64,000 bases of DNA from NCBI GenBank assembly GCA_963677785.2, contig CAXXDH010000003.1, positions 1,116,001 to 1,180,000 of the forward strand, given 5' to 3'. This document shows positions 8,829-16,038 of this stretch, one piece after another (positions within the stretch are counted from its first letter, which is position 1; each line of letters starts with the position of its first letter). Below the pieces are notes generated by a model, which saw only the letters and a list, made by a program, of their open reading frames with translations, had not been told where the DNA came from and made no database searches. Source of the DNA: G963665495 sp963677785 (GTDB lineage Bacteria; Desulfobacterota; Desulfovibrionia; Desulfovibrionales; Desulfovibrionaceae). The translations under genes and the position numbers were made by a program.

Positions 8829-10703
8829 ATGATTTCTGGGCGGGATGGACGCTGGTTCGGCTATTTCATGCTATTCCTGCTCGGAGTGCTGGTTCTGTTT
8901 CCTTTTTTGGGAACAGGCTTTACCACCAACGATGATGCGTTCTACGCCCTGCATGCGGTACCCCGCTGGAAAGCGCTTTTCAGTTTCCTGCACGAGGAAT
9001 CCGCAGGCCAGGGGCGTTTTTACAAATATCTGAACGTATTGTTTCTGCTTGCTCCCCATTTCGCGCATAATTTTCTTTTTACAGCCGTCTGTAATCTGGT
9101 CGTCATCTGTCTTAACATCGTGCTGGCGTCGGTATTGATCGGACGCTTGCTTGCCCCCAGGTTGGGGTTGGTTTTCGCTCTGCTGTTTCTGGCGCTGCTG
9201 CAGGACCATTGGGGACACAGCCTGTTGACCGCCTATCCGTTTGGCGGACAACTCGGACTGGCCTTTTGTATGAGCTCCTGGCATGTGTTGCTCAGATGGC
9301 GCTGTCTGGGGGGGCGTGGATGGCTTCTGGCGGGCCTTAGCCTGTTTTTTTGCAGCCTGTGCTGCAACGAGCTGTTTGTGGTGTATCTGATTCCAAGTCT
9401 GTTGCTCTGCCGCATGCCGCAGGCAAACCCGGACTGTCCGCAAAATACGGGCAGGTTCTTTACGGCCGGGATCGGCTTGTGCAGCGCCGTGCTGTTGTAT
9501 GTCGCCCTGTATTTCGGATACAAGCTGCTTTTTCCCGGAAAATATACGGGCACAGCGATTGTGTTGACGGATTTTTCCGCCTGGTGGAACGTGTGTAAAC
9601 AGTTCAGTACGTCCGCTTTGCCCTTGACCACCTTTGTCAAGGAGCGGACCGCCCTGAGCCGCTACGGGCCTTACTTTTCCATGGACACAAGCGCCATGCT
9701 GGTGGACCGGCTGCTGTACCAGGTCAGAAATATCGCGCAGTGGAAAACAGCCTGGCTCATACAGAGCGGCCTGGCCGGCTATCTTTGCTGGAGCCTGCTC
9801 CAGGAGCGTATCAAGGGGCTTACCTGGAAAAGAATGTTCTGGCCGGTGTTGTTCGGCCTGTCCCTGGTTTTCGTGCCCAACGCATTGCTCGGCCTTTCGG
9901 AAAAATACCGGCTATGGGCTCGGGAAGGCGCTTATGCCTACGCCTACACCTATCATTCGTATTATGGGGTGTGCGTATTGATGACCGTTCTTGCGGCCTT
10001 GCCGTCGCTGCTTTTCGGGCAAAGAGACCGGGCGCGTAAATGTATCCTGGCTCCAGCGGTCCTGCTGCTGTCGGTTGCTGTATTTCTGACAGCCTATGCC
10101 AATGATTCCGTACTGCGTACGAAGCGTCTCGCGGCCCAACGCTGGGAACTGGCGAACGCCTTGTTCGATTCGCCCGTGTTTCATAATTTTCCGGACAATA
10201 CGCGCATTGCCGCACCAACGTTGTTCAACTGTTTTCGCATCCTGTGCCCGCCCAAGGAGTACTGGAGCGCGTACGCGGAGCAGCGGTCCGGAAAGCGCGT
10301 CGTAATTCTGGATTACCTGCCTCTTCAGCCGGATCCGGGAAAGCCGGGCAAAGGTCCGCTGTATTATCTGGGGATGCATCAGGCCTTCAACGCGTCCAGC
10401 CAGTTTTTGACCCTGGCTGATGTGCAGACAGTGGGTACGGGGGATAACGTGGTCTCTTCCCAGGTGCAGTTGTTCATCAAGAGCCGTTCCCGAAAAGTGC
10501 GGGTTTATTGCCCCGTACGCCCGGGCGCGGCGCCGCCTTTGCTGCAGCAACGCCCCATGCGCCAGATAGCTTGCGGTCTTTTTGTTGCGGATATAGAGGT
10601 AGATACCGCCGCAGAAGTTACGTTGATAACGCTTCTTGGGAAAGAAATTTCGGCAAAATACGTGGTTATAAATGACCAGTTTCCGTATCCTGCATTGCGG
10701 TAA
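8829..10703 (+). CDS. polytopic membrane protein, GT-C glycosyltransferase-like layout
   Basis: This 624-residue protein has an N-terminal hydrophobic helix (residues 11-30) followed by TTNDDAFYALHA. About ten more hydrophobic segments run to residue 430, and a soluble C-terminal domain occupies the last 200 residues. An acidic pair (D35, D36) in the first predicted extracytoplasmic loop is a layout shared with GT-C lipid-linked-sugar glycosyltransferases. No diagnostic motif beyond that was recognised, so function is unassigned. It stands alone between infA and the convergent urease-type operon, with 20 bases between its stop and the ureF stop. The upstream 8581-8828 segment contains no other gene. 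Confidence 0.6.
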   Translation: MISGRDGRWFGYFMLFLLGVLVLFPFLGTGFTTNDDAFYALHAVPRWKALFSFLHEESAGQGRFYKYLNVLFLLAPHFAHNFLFTAVCNLVVICLNIVLASVLIGRLLAPRLGLVFALLFLALLQDHWGHSLLTAYPFGGQLGLAFCMSSWHVLLRWRCLGGRGWLLAGLSLFFCSLCCNELFVVYLIPSLLLCRMPQANPDCPQNTGRFFTAGIGLCSAVLLYVALYFGYKLLFPGKYTGTAIVLTDFSAWWNVCKQFSTSALPLTTFVKERTALSRYGPYFSMDTSAMLVDRLLYQVRNIAQWKTAWLIQSGLAGYLCWSLLQERIKGLTWKRMFWPVLFGLSLVFVPNALLGLSEKYRLWAREGAYAYAYTYHSYYGVCVLMTVLAALPSLLFGQRDRARKCILAPAVLLLSVAVFLTAYANDSVLRTKRLAAQRWELANALFDSPVFHNFPDNTRIAAPTLFNCFRILCPPKEYWSAYAEQRSGKRVVILDYLPLQPDPGKPGKGPLYYLGMHQAFNASSQFLTLADVQTVGTGDNVVSSQVQLFIKSRSRKVRVYCPVRPGAAPPLLQQRPMRQIACGLFVADIEVDTAAEVTLITLLGKEISAKYVVINDQFPYPALR

Positions 10704-10723
10704 AAAATACGTTTTTTTGACGG

Positions 10724-11371
10724 TTATTCCTGCTGGGCCGCGCAATGGACCTGTACGGGGGCGCTACCGCCGATGGCGTCGTCATCCAGCCCGAGTCCGA
10801 ATTCCACGGCATCGGGAATAAAGGTAACGGCTTCCGAGAGGATCCTTTGCCCGGCCACGGCTTCCAGAGGCACGCAACGGCAGGCGGTTGCCACCTGCTG
10901 TTCGACCTGGCGCCAGAGGTAGGCCGCGGCGAGATCAATAATGCCGATTTCCCAGGCCACGGATGCCAGGGCGAACATGTTGGCAAAGGTTGTGTCCGGA
11001 CGTGCCGCCCAGGATTCGGCTTCCCGGATGCCCAGACCTGTCAGAATTCCGGCCAGGGCTTCTCCGCTCTGCAGTTCGTACCGCCGCAACGCGGCTGTTT
11101 CACGCAGCGCGTACAGTACGGCGTTCCATTCCTCCACCTCTTCCGTTTCCTCCTGCCGCCAGCCGCGGCGCAGCCGGGCCAGCACAGGCACATCCACCCG
11201 CGAAGTGTTGCTGTCGATCCTGCCGAAAATCCACTGACCCGCACTTTGCTCGTCCGCCACAATCCCCTGCTCGCACGCCCAGGCCAATCCCTGCGAAGTA
11301 TCCTCGGGCAGCGGCAGGCCGGTGCTGGCCAGTTGCAACAAACGCAACATGCTGGAAAGAGACGGATTCAC
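10724..11371 (-). CDS. ureF: UreF-like urease accessory protein, shortened C-terminus
   Basis: The 215 residues align with UreF along most of their length: LRLLQLASTGLP at the start, SQGLAWACEQGIV, then DVPVLARL and a mid-protein helical core. In active ureases UreF bridges UreD and the GTPase UreG during nickel insertion. Two differences stand out. The usual glycine/tyrosine loop before SQGLE is shortened to PLPEDTSQG. The C-terminal tail that in enteric UreF ends in an SRLF-type sequence is missing; the protein stops at VHCAAQQE. The start is GTG at 11371 with GGAG five bases upstream. It is the last gene of the operon, 132 bases after ureC. No ureG or ureE is visible near it. Confidence 0.8.
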   Translation of the reverse strand: MNPSLSSMLRLLQLASTGLPLPEDTSQGLAWACEQGIVADEQSAGQWIFGRIDSNTSRVDVPVLARLRRGWRQEETEEVEEWNAVLYALRETAALRRYELQSGEALAGILTGLGIREAESWAARPDTTFANMFALASVAWEIGIIDLAAAYLWRQVEQQVATACRCVPLEAVAGQRILSEAVTFIPDAVEFGLGLDDDAIGGSAPVQVHCAAQQE

Positions 11372-11503
11372 AGTATCTCCAATGGTAAAAAAGAGGCCTC
11401 CGGCGGCTTAGGAACCTCCTAAAACTTTCAACTAATAGGTATCGAATATTTTTGTTAATTCACTTCAAAGAAATACGTACCAATGCAAGAAGCCGCCTTC
11501 TAT

Positions 11504-13198
11504 TTAAAATAAAAAATAACGCTGGGAGAGCGGCAATTCGTCCGCGGGATCGCAAAGCAGGAGTTCGCCGTCCGCGCGGATCAGGCCGGTCTGTGAATCC
11601 AGCTCGACAAAGGGCCTGTAATTATTGTGGATCATGGCGTCTTTGGTCACTGTCCGCGTTTGGGCGACAGGGGCAATACGCTTGCGCAATCCCAGAGACT
11701 TTCCAGCGGATACGGCGGCCTGGGAAACAAAGCAGAGGCTCGCGGCTTGGGCGGCGTGCCCCATGGATGCGAACTGCGGCCGCTGCAGCAGGGGTTCGGC
11801 CGTGGGAACGGACGCGTTTGAATCTCCCAGTGGGGCAGCGGCTATCAGGCCTCCTTTGAGGACCAGTTCGGGTTTTACGGCGAAAAAGGCTGGTTTCCAA
11901 AGGACGATATCGGCAAGTTTGCCTGGTTCGAGCGAGCCGACTTCCTGGGCGATGCCGTGGGCCAGTGCCGGGTTGATGGTGTATTTGGCCAGATACCGTT
12001 TGGCGCGATGGTTGTCGTTTCCCGAATTTTGACCGGACGGACCGCGCTGCAGCTTCATGGCGTGGGCGGCCTGCCAGGTACGGAGAACCAGTTCTCCGGC
12101 GCGGCCCAGGGACTGTCCGCTGGCGGACAGTATGGAAAAAGCTCCCAGGTCGTGCAGAACGGCTTGCGCCGCAAGAAATTCCGTACGTTCAGGAAATTGC
12201 GCCAGGGCCAGGTCTTCGGGAACGGACGCGTTCAGCTGCCGGGCCGTCATGAGCATGTCCAGCTGCTCGTTCGCGCTGTTCCTGGTCAGAGGCGGCAGGA
12301 TGTCGGAGGTGCAGGGAAGCACATTGCGGGCGGCACAGGCCTGGAAAAGAGCGGAAAGCTGCGTTTCGCCTCCGGCGCCCGGATGCCTGAAAACAATGGA
12401 ACGATCCTTGACAGTCTTCAGGCAACTGTCGGGAAATCCTGATTCATTGAGCGCATCGAGTTGCAGCAGTACGGGCACATCATGCCGTTCGGCCACTTCC
12501 AGGCAAGTGTCTATGCTCACGGGATCGACACCCCAGCCCGGGTGCAGGTTCAGGCCCATGGCGCCCGCGAGCAATTGTTCGTCCAGAGCCTCCGGGCGGC
12601 TGGCGCTGCCTTTGGCGAACAGGCCGATGTTTACGGGCAGGGTGTCCGTGGCCTGCAGCATCCGGGATATATGCCAGGGGCCGGGTGTGGCGCCTGTGAC
12701 TTTGCTTCCCGAGGCCGGGCCGGTGCCACCGCCCAGCAGGGTGGTAACTCCCGAGAACAATGCTTGTTCGATTTGCTGCGGGCAGAGAAAATGACTTTGT
12801 CCGGCAACGGCGCCGGGGGTGGCGATAAGCCCTTCTCCGGCAATGAGTTCGGTGCCCGGACCGATGACAATGTCGATGCCGGATTGGGTGTCCGGGTTGC
12901 CCGCGCTGCCGATGTCCGCGATAAGGCCGTTTTTGATGCCGATGTCCGCCTTGGACACGCCCCAGTGGTCCAGGATCACGACATTGGTAATGACGGTATC
13001 AGCGGCGTGGATGGAGGTCTGCTGGCCTTGGCCCATGCCGTCGCGGACGACTCGTCCGCCGCCGGATTTGCACTCTTCGCCCGGAGTGCAAAAATCCTGC
13101 TCCACTTCTATAAAAAGCTCCGTATCCGCCAGTCGGATCTTGTCGCCCACGGACGGTCCGTAGAGTTCGATGTAGGTATTGCGGGAAATAGTGGACAC
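11504..13198 (-). CDS. ureC: urease alpha-subunit homologue with disrupted nickel site
   Basis: The 564 residues align collinearly with bacterial UreC (567 in Klebsiella) and keep GPSVGDKIRLADTEL, VRDGMGQGQ, SGVTTLLGGGTGP, TPGPWHISRMLQA, KRYLAKYTINPALAHGI and C-terminal QRYFLF. In Klebsiella numbering the metal ligands read H134Q, H136 kept, K217N (the carbamylated bridge), H246Q, H272 possibly kept next to a one-residue gap, and D360S. Catalytic residues also change: C319A, H320R, R336P and D221G; H219 is kept. I checked codons for 134, 217, 246, 320 and 360 on the DNA. A working dinickel urease is very unlikely. The open frame and conserved scaffold argue against simple decay. The start is GTG with GAGGA upstream; ureB ends 9 bases before it. 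Confidence 0.9.
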   Translation of the reverse strand: MSTISRNTYIELYGPSVGDKIRLADTELFIEVEQDFCTPGEECKSGGGRVVRDGMGQGQQTSIHAADTVITNVVILDHWGVSKADIGIKNGLIADIGSAGNPDTQSGIDIVIGPGTELIAGEGLIATPGAVAGQSHFLCPQQIEQALFSGVTTLLGGGTGPASGSKVTGATPGPWHISRMLQATDTLPVNIGLFAKGSASRPEALDEQLLAGAMGLNLHPGWGVDPVSIDTCLEVAERHDVPVLLQLDALNESGFPDSCLKTVKDRSIVFRHPGAGGETQLSALFQACAARNVLPCTSDILPPLTRNSANEQLDMLMTARQLNASVPEDLALAQFPERTEFLAAQAVLHDLGAFSILSASGQSLGRAGELVLRTWQAAHAMKLQRGPSGQNSGNDNHRAKRYLAKYTINPALAHGIAQEVGSLEPGKLADIVLWKPAFFAVKPELVLKGGLIAAAPLGDSNASVPTAEPLLQRPQFASMGHAAQAASLCFVSQAAVSAGKSLGLRKRIAPVAQTRTVTKDAMIHNNYRPFVELDSQTGLIRADGELLLCDPADELPLSQRYFLF

Positions 13199-13207
13199 GG
13201 GTTGTCC

Positions 13208-13510
13208 TCAGAACGTGCTCTTGGCGGCATTGCGTCCGTAAAGCACTTTGTTGCCGCCAAAGGGAACAAGTTCGACAGTCCGGCACTGGCCGGGTTCAAA
13301 GCGGACGGTCGTGCCTGCGGGAATGCCCAGTCGATATCCTTTTGCCTTGTTTCGCGGGAAATCCAGGGCCGGGTTGGCATCGAAAAAAGGGTAATGAGAG
13401 CCCACCAGAATCGGGCTTTCAGACGTATTCGTCACAACAAGGCTGATGGGTGCGCATCCGGCATTGCATTGGATGTCTTTGTCGGCTGGAAGAATTTGTC
13501 CGGGAATCAT
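13208..13510 (-). CDS. ureB: urease beta-subunit homologue
   Basis: This 100-residue protein matches UreB: MIPGQIL start, the VGSHYPFFDANPALDF segment, GYRLGIPAGTTVRFEPGQ and VELVPFGG. In active ureases UreB packs against UreC and helps anchor the mobile flap. Here the usual second histidine of GSHYHF is proline. The C-terminus stops shortly after LYGRN, slightly shorter than the common enteric form. The start codon overlaps the ureA stop by four bases, so the two are likely translationally coupled. The intact interface motifs suggest the trimeric assembly could still form. Confidence 0.92.
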   Translation of the reverse strand: MIPGQILPADKDIQCNAGCAPISLVVTNTSESPILVGSHYPFFDANPALDFPRNKAKGYRLGIPAGTTVRFEPGQCRTVELVPFGGNKVLYGRNAAKSTF

Positions 13511-13824
13511 GGCGTTGCCTCGTATTGTATGGGGCTGTGGATGGTGACCAAGCGGGTTCCGTCCGGAAAAGTGGCTTCCACCTGAATTTCCGGGATCATT
13601 TCGGCAACGCCTTCCATGACGTCCGACCGGGTCAACAAGGAGGAGCCAAGCTCCATGACTTCCGCCACGCTTTTGCCCTCCCGGGCGAACTCCAGCACCG
13701 CGGACGTCAGGTAGGCCACCGCTTCCGGATGATTCAGCCTGAGCCCCTTGGCCTTGCGCCGCTCCGCGACAAGTCCGGCAGTGAAAATCAAGAGTTTTTC
13801 CTGTTCGCGTGGCGATAACTGCAT
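13507..13824 (-). CDS. ureA: urease gamma-subunit homologue
   Basis: This 105-residue protein is a close UreA match: LSPREQEKLLIFTAGLVAERRKAKG at the start, LNHPEAVAYL, and the near-invariant VMEGVAEMIPEIQVEATFPDG towards the end. The gamma subunit stabilises the alpha/beta/gamma protomer and carries no catalytic residue. It is the most conventional member of this operon, in contrast to the altered UreC. AAGGAG precedes the ATG by six bases. It lies 25 bases after ureD and overlaps ureB. Confidence 0.95.
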   Translation of the reverse strand: MQLSPREQEKLLIFTAGLVAERRKAKGLRLNHPEAVAYLTSAVLEFAREGKSVAEVMELGSSLLTRSDVMEGVAEMIPEIQVEATFPDGTRLVTIHSPIQYEATP

Positions 13825-13849
13825 GGCTGCTCCTTGCGCGGCAACAGCG

Positions 13850-14719
13850 CTAGCTGTTCCAGACCCTGGGCCTGGCGGCAGTCCGGCCGGCTATCTGCGG
13901 CCGGATGCGCTCCCAGGCCGTGTAAAAAAGTTCCTTGATCTCGCGCGCATCGTCTGCCAGGCAGCGGCAAACCAGCACGCCGTCCAGAAGCGTGGCCGAG
14001 AACAGAGCGCTTTTGGCTTCATTTTGCAACGTACGCAGGGCTTGCAGGAGAAAGCGGCTGCCTGGAAATGCCACCAGGGTTCCGATAGCGGATCGTCCGC
14101 CCATTCCCCAGAAAGCGGCCGGCAAGGATTCGTCCGCGCACAGACGCGTTCTTTCCAGCAACAGAGGGCGGTTTTCGTGCCAGATGTCGTACTGCATGCT
14201 GAAAGATCCGCTGCTGAAAGATTTGTTTGCGCCAGGGAGGCCCAGTCCGGCGATTTCCCACCCAATGAATCTGGCGCCTTTTTCCAGCACAACATGGCTA
14301 CCGGTAATGCACTGGGCGCCGTCGTGGATGATGTTTTCCTGGGGCAGCCATTCCATAACGGCACCGCCGTCGACGCGAAATTCCCGCTGCATGCTGGAAA
14401 TCCGGCTCTGATTTCGGGACACGGGCATGGCGCGTTGGGTTGTCAGCAGTGCGTGGGAATCCGGTTCGGCTTTGACGCCCAAAAGCAGCGAGTCAGCTCC
14501 GGCCAGAGCTTCCAACGTATGCAGAACGCAGACATGGCAGACAGCGGGTCCTTCCGGATATAAAGGTTTCTGGACCATGAGCGGGCCATTGTGCGTATGG
14601 CGTGTCATGGAGACGCCTGCATGATTTTTGGCGAAAGTCAGCTCAAGCTCCCCCTTCGCACCAGCGGCCGGGGCAAGCTCCCGAGCCGTGAACTGGGTCA
14701 TCAGTGCGGCGGTACTCAT
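13850..14719 (-). CDS. ureD: UreD/UreH-like urease accessory protein
   Basis: This protein of about 289 residues keeps the UreD signature: THNGPLMVQKPLYPEGPAVCHVCVLH near residues 42-67 and EWLPQENIIHDGA near 124-136. In nickel ureases UreD binds apo-urease and forms the scaffold and nickel conduit with UreF and UreG. It opens the operon, ahead of ureA, ureB, ureC and ureF. The start is probably ATG 14719 (MSTAALMTQF); a GTG at 14731 is in frame but sits directly on the GAGG that would serve as ribosome binding site. A folded intergenic segment lies about 120 bases upstream. Confidence 0.88.
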   Translation of the reverse strand: MSTAALMTQFTARELAPAAGAKGELELTFAKNHAGVSMTRHTHNGPLMVQKPLYPEGPAVCHVCVLHTLEALAGADSLLLGVKAEPDSHALLTTQRAMPVSRNQSRISSMQREFRVDGGAVMEWLPQENIIHDGAQCITGSHVVLEKGARFIGWEIAGLGLPGANKSFSSGSFSMQYDIWHENRPLLLERTRLCADESLPAAFWGMGGRSAIGTLVAFPGSRFLLQALRTLQNEAKSALFSATLLDGVLVCRCLADDAREIKELFYTAWERIRPQIAGRTAARPRVWNS

Positions 14720-14837
14720 GATTTGGAACACCTCTGCAACAAGGCTTTTGGGGATATGTGCAAATGCGCCGGTTCAGTGGTCCGGATGCGCTGTGTATTT
14801 TTCATATTCATAAGCTGCATGACAAACTATTTAGAAT

Positions 14838-15056
14838 CGTTGAAAAAGGCCGGAATTTTTCAGCCGGACTGCGACAAAACGCAGCAGCTGGAGCGTCGCA
14901 AGCAGTGGCCACTGGCCCCGTGGGTGATCGGGGTAACGGGGCCAGGGACGCTTTACTGTCAACTGATCCGTAGCCGATTCTCTTACCAGGGGGGTTGTCG
15001 CTGTTGAGCCGCACACCCTGGGGAGAGTCAAAGAGCCGGAAAACTGTTTCCGGTTC
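14838..15056 (-). ncRNA. candidate structured RNA upstream of ureD
   Basis: Several nested inverted repeats occur within 220 bases: CTGCG/CGCAG (14872-14887); AGCGTC/GACGCT (14892-14897 with 14947-14952) enclosing a perfect 10-bp stem CTGGCCCCGT/ACGGGGCCAG (14912-14921 with 14936-14945); CCAGGG/CCCTGG near 14987-15022; and GAGCCGGAAA paired with TTTCCGGTTC near 15032-15055. On the minus strand a weak GC hairpin followed by TTTTT lies near 14846-14870, which would suit an RNA ending before ureD. I could not match it to a riboswitch class, tmRNA, RNase P, SRP or 6S RNA. Strand and function are inferred. Confidence 0.35.
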
Positions 15057-15145
15057 CATTGGATGTGCTATGTATCAAAAAGCAGGCCAAGCTCATGAGA
15101 TTTTAGAAATAAGCTGAAAAAATAGTATCTTACAAGTTGATGTGT

Positions 15146-15235
15146 CATGAATTTATTCATGATGATAACAATTTTGTTTTTTTGTCTAAGGATTTTTAGA
15201 TTAAATTCATAGGCTATTAACAATTTTGTTTTTTG
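15146..15235. repeat. AT-rich palindrome and direct repeats
   Basis: A perfect palindrome CATGAA-TTTA-TTCATG (15146-15161) is followed by two copies of TAACAATTTTGTTTTTT starting at 15166 and 15218, 52 bases apart. This could be a protein-binding region or a bent-DNA element. No function can be assigned from sequence alone. Confidence 0.45.
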
Positions 15236-15596
15236 ATTAAGAATTTTTGTTGCGGGTGAGTATTGTCAACAATAAAGCCGGGTGAAAGTGTCGGGACATG
15301 AAAGAAAAACAGTTGATTATTCCATGTAACAGCGATTCTTTACAATTTTGCAAGAGCTCATTGCAGATATGACCAGGAGAGCAAAACCCGCAAGCTGATG
15401 GATAACTACTGGTATTCACGTTGAAAAGTATTGTGCACTCACTTGGAATAGGAGCTATTATCCTTGAATCGCAGTTGCAATGTATGCTAAAAAAATGAGT
15501 ATTAAATAATAAGAGACTATTAGAAAACGGCCCGTCAAACTTTTCCAACCGGCGACATCCCGTCGCGCAGAGTCGAGGTTCTCAAGGAGGCCAATC

Positions 15597-16019
15597 ATGT
15601 CCAACTTACGGCTTTGGAGAAGCCAGGAACTCAAAAAAATAAAGCAGGATATGGATTGCATGTTCGATAATATCTGCGCCGAATTCGGGCTTCCCCCGCT
15701 CGGCGCCGTTATGCCATCATCTTCCAACCTGTCCGTACGGGACACAGGCGACAGTTTGCTTGTCAGCGGCGTAATCAGTGGATTGAAACCCGAAGATCTG
15801 GATATTTGCGTAACGGATAAGACCTTATCCATATCCGGAAAAGCGGTTTGTGAAACAGCCACTTCGAAAGAGATACGTTCCTTTTCCAACCAGTTTCAGC
15901 TCCCTTACAAAGTGGACACCGACAACGCGCAGGCGACCTACGACAACGGTAAATTGACCATCACCTTGCCTCGTCTGAAAGAATTAGAAAGAAAACACGT
16001 ACGCTTGAGCATACGCTAG
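15597..16019 (+). CDS. Hsp20-family small heat-shock protein
   Basis: This 140-residue protein has an alpha-crystallin domain from about residue 42 to 135. It runs from LSVRDTGDSLLVSGVISGLKPEDLDICVTD, the core beta sandwich, through YDNGKLTITLPRL, near the usual position of the GVLxITxP motif. Such proteins hold unfolding clients in the cytosol without ATP. AAGGAGG lies six bases before the ATG. The Lon-family gene starts 19 bases after its stop, so chaperone and protease are probably co-transcribed. A clear heat-shock promoter or CIRCE element was not found upstream. Confidence 0.9.
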   Translation: MSNLRLWRSQELKKIKQDMDCMFDNICAEFGLPPLGAVMPSSSNLSVRDTGDSLLVSGVISGLKPEDLDICVTDKTLSISGKAVCETATSKEIRSFSNQFQLPYKVDTDNAQATYDNGKLTITLPRLKELERKHVRLSIR

Positions 16020-16038
16020 CCATATCATGGAGGATCAG

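Larger units (their letters stand above)
14720..15596. other. long divergent intergenic region between ureD and hsp20
   Basis: This region of about 880 bp has no convincing gene. Its left third is GC-rich and strongly folded (see 14838-15056). Its right part (15060-15560) is very AT-rich, with a palindrome and repeated T-tracts, and probably contains the Hsp20 promoter. Short open frames here lack ribosome binding sites and recognisable sequence. Confidence 0.5.

Noticed and set aside
11504..13198. Calling ureC a plain pseudogene
   Set aside because: The frame is intact over 564 codons, length and scaffold motifs are conserved, and the four partner genes are open too, which fits functional change better than decay.
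14838..15056. Cobalamin, guanidine or nickel/cobalt riboswitch, tmRNA, RNase P, SRP or 6S RNA
   Set aside because: Key conserved blocks of these RNAs were not found on either strand, so only a generic structured-RNA call is made.
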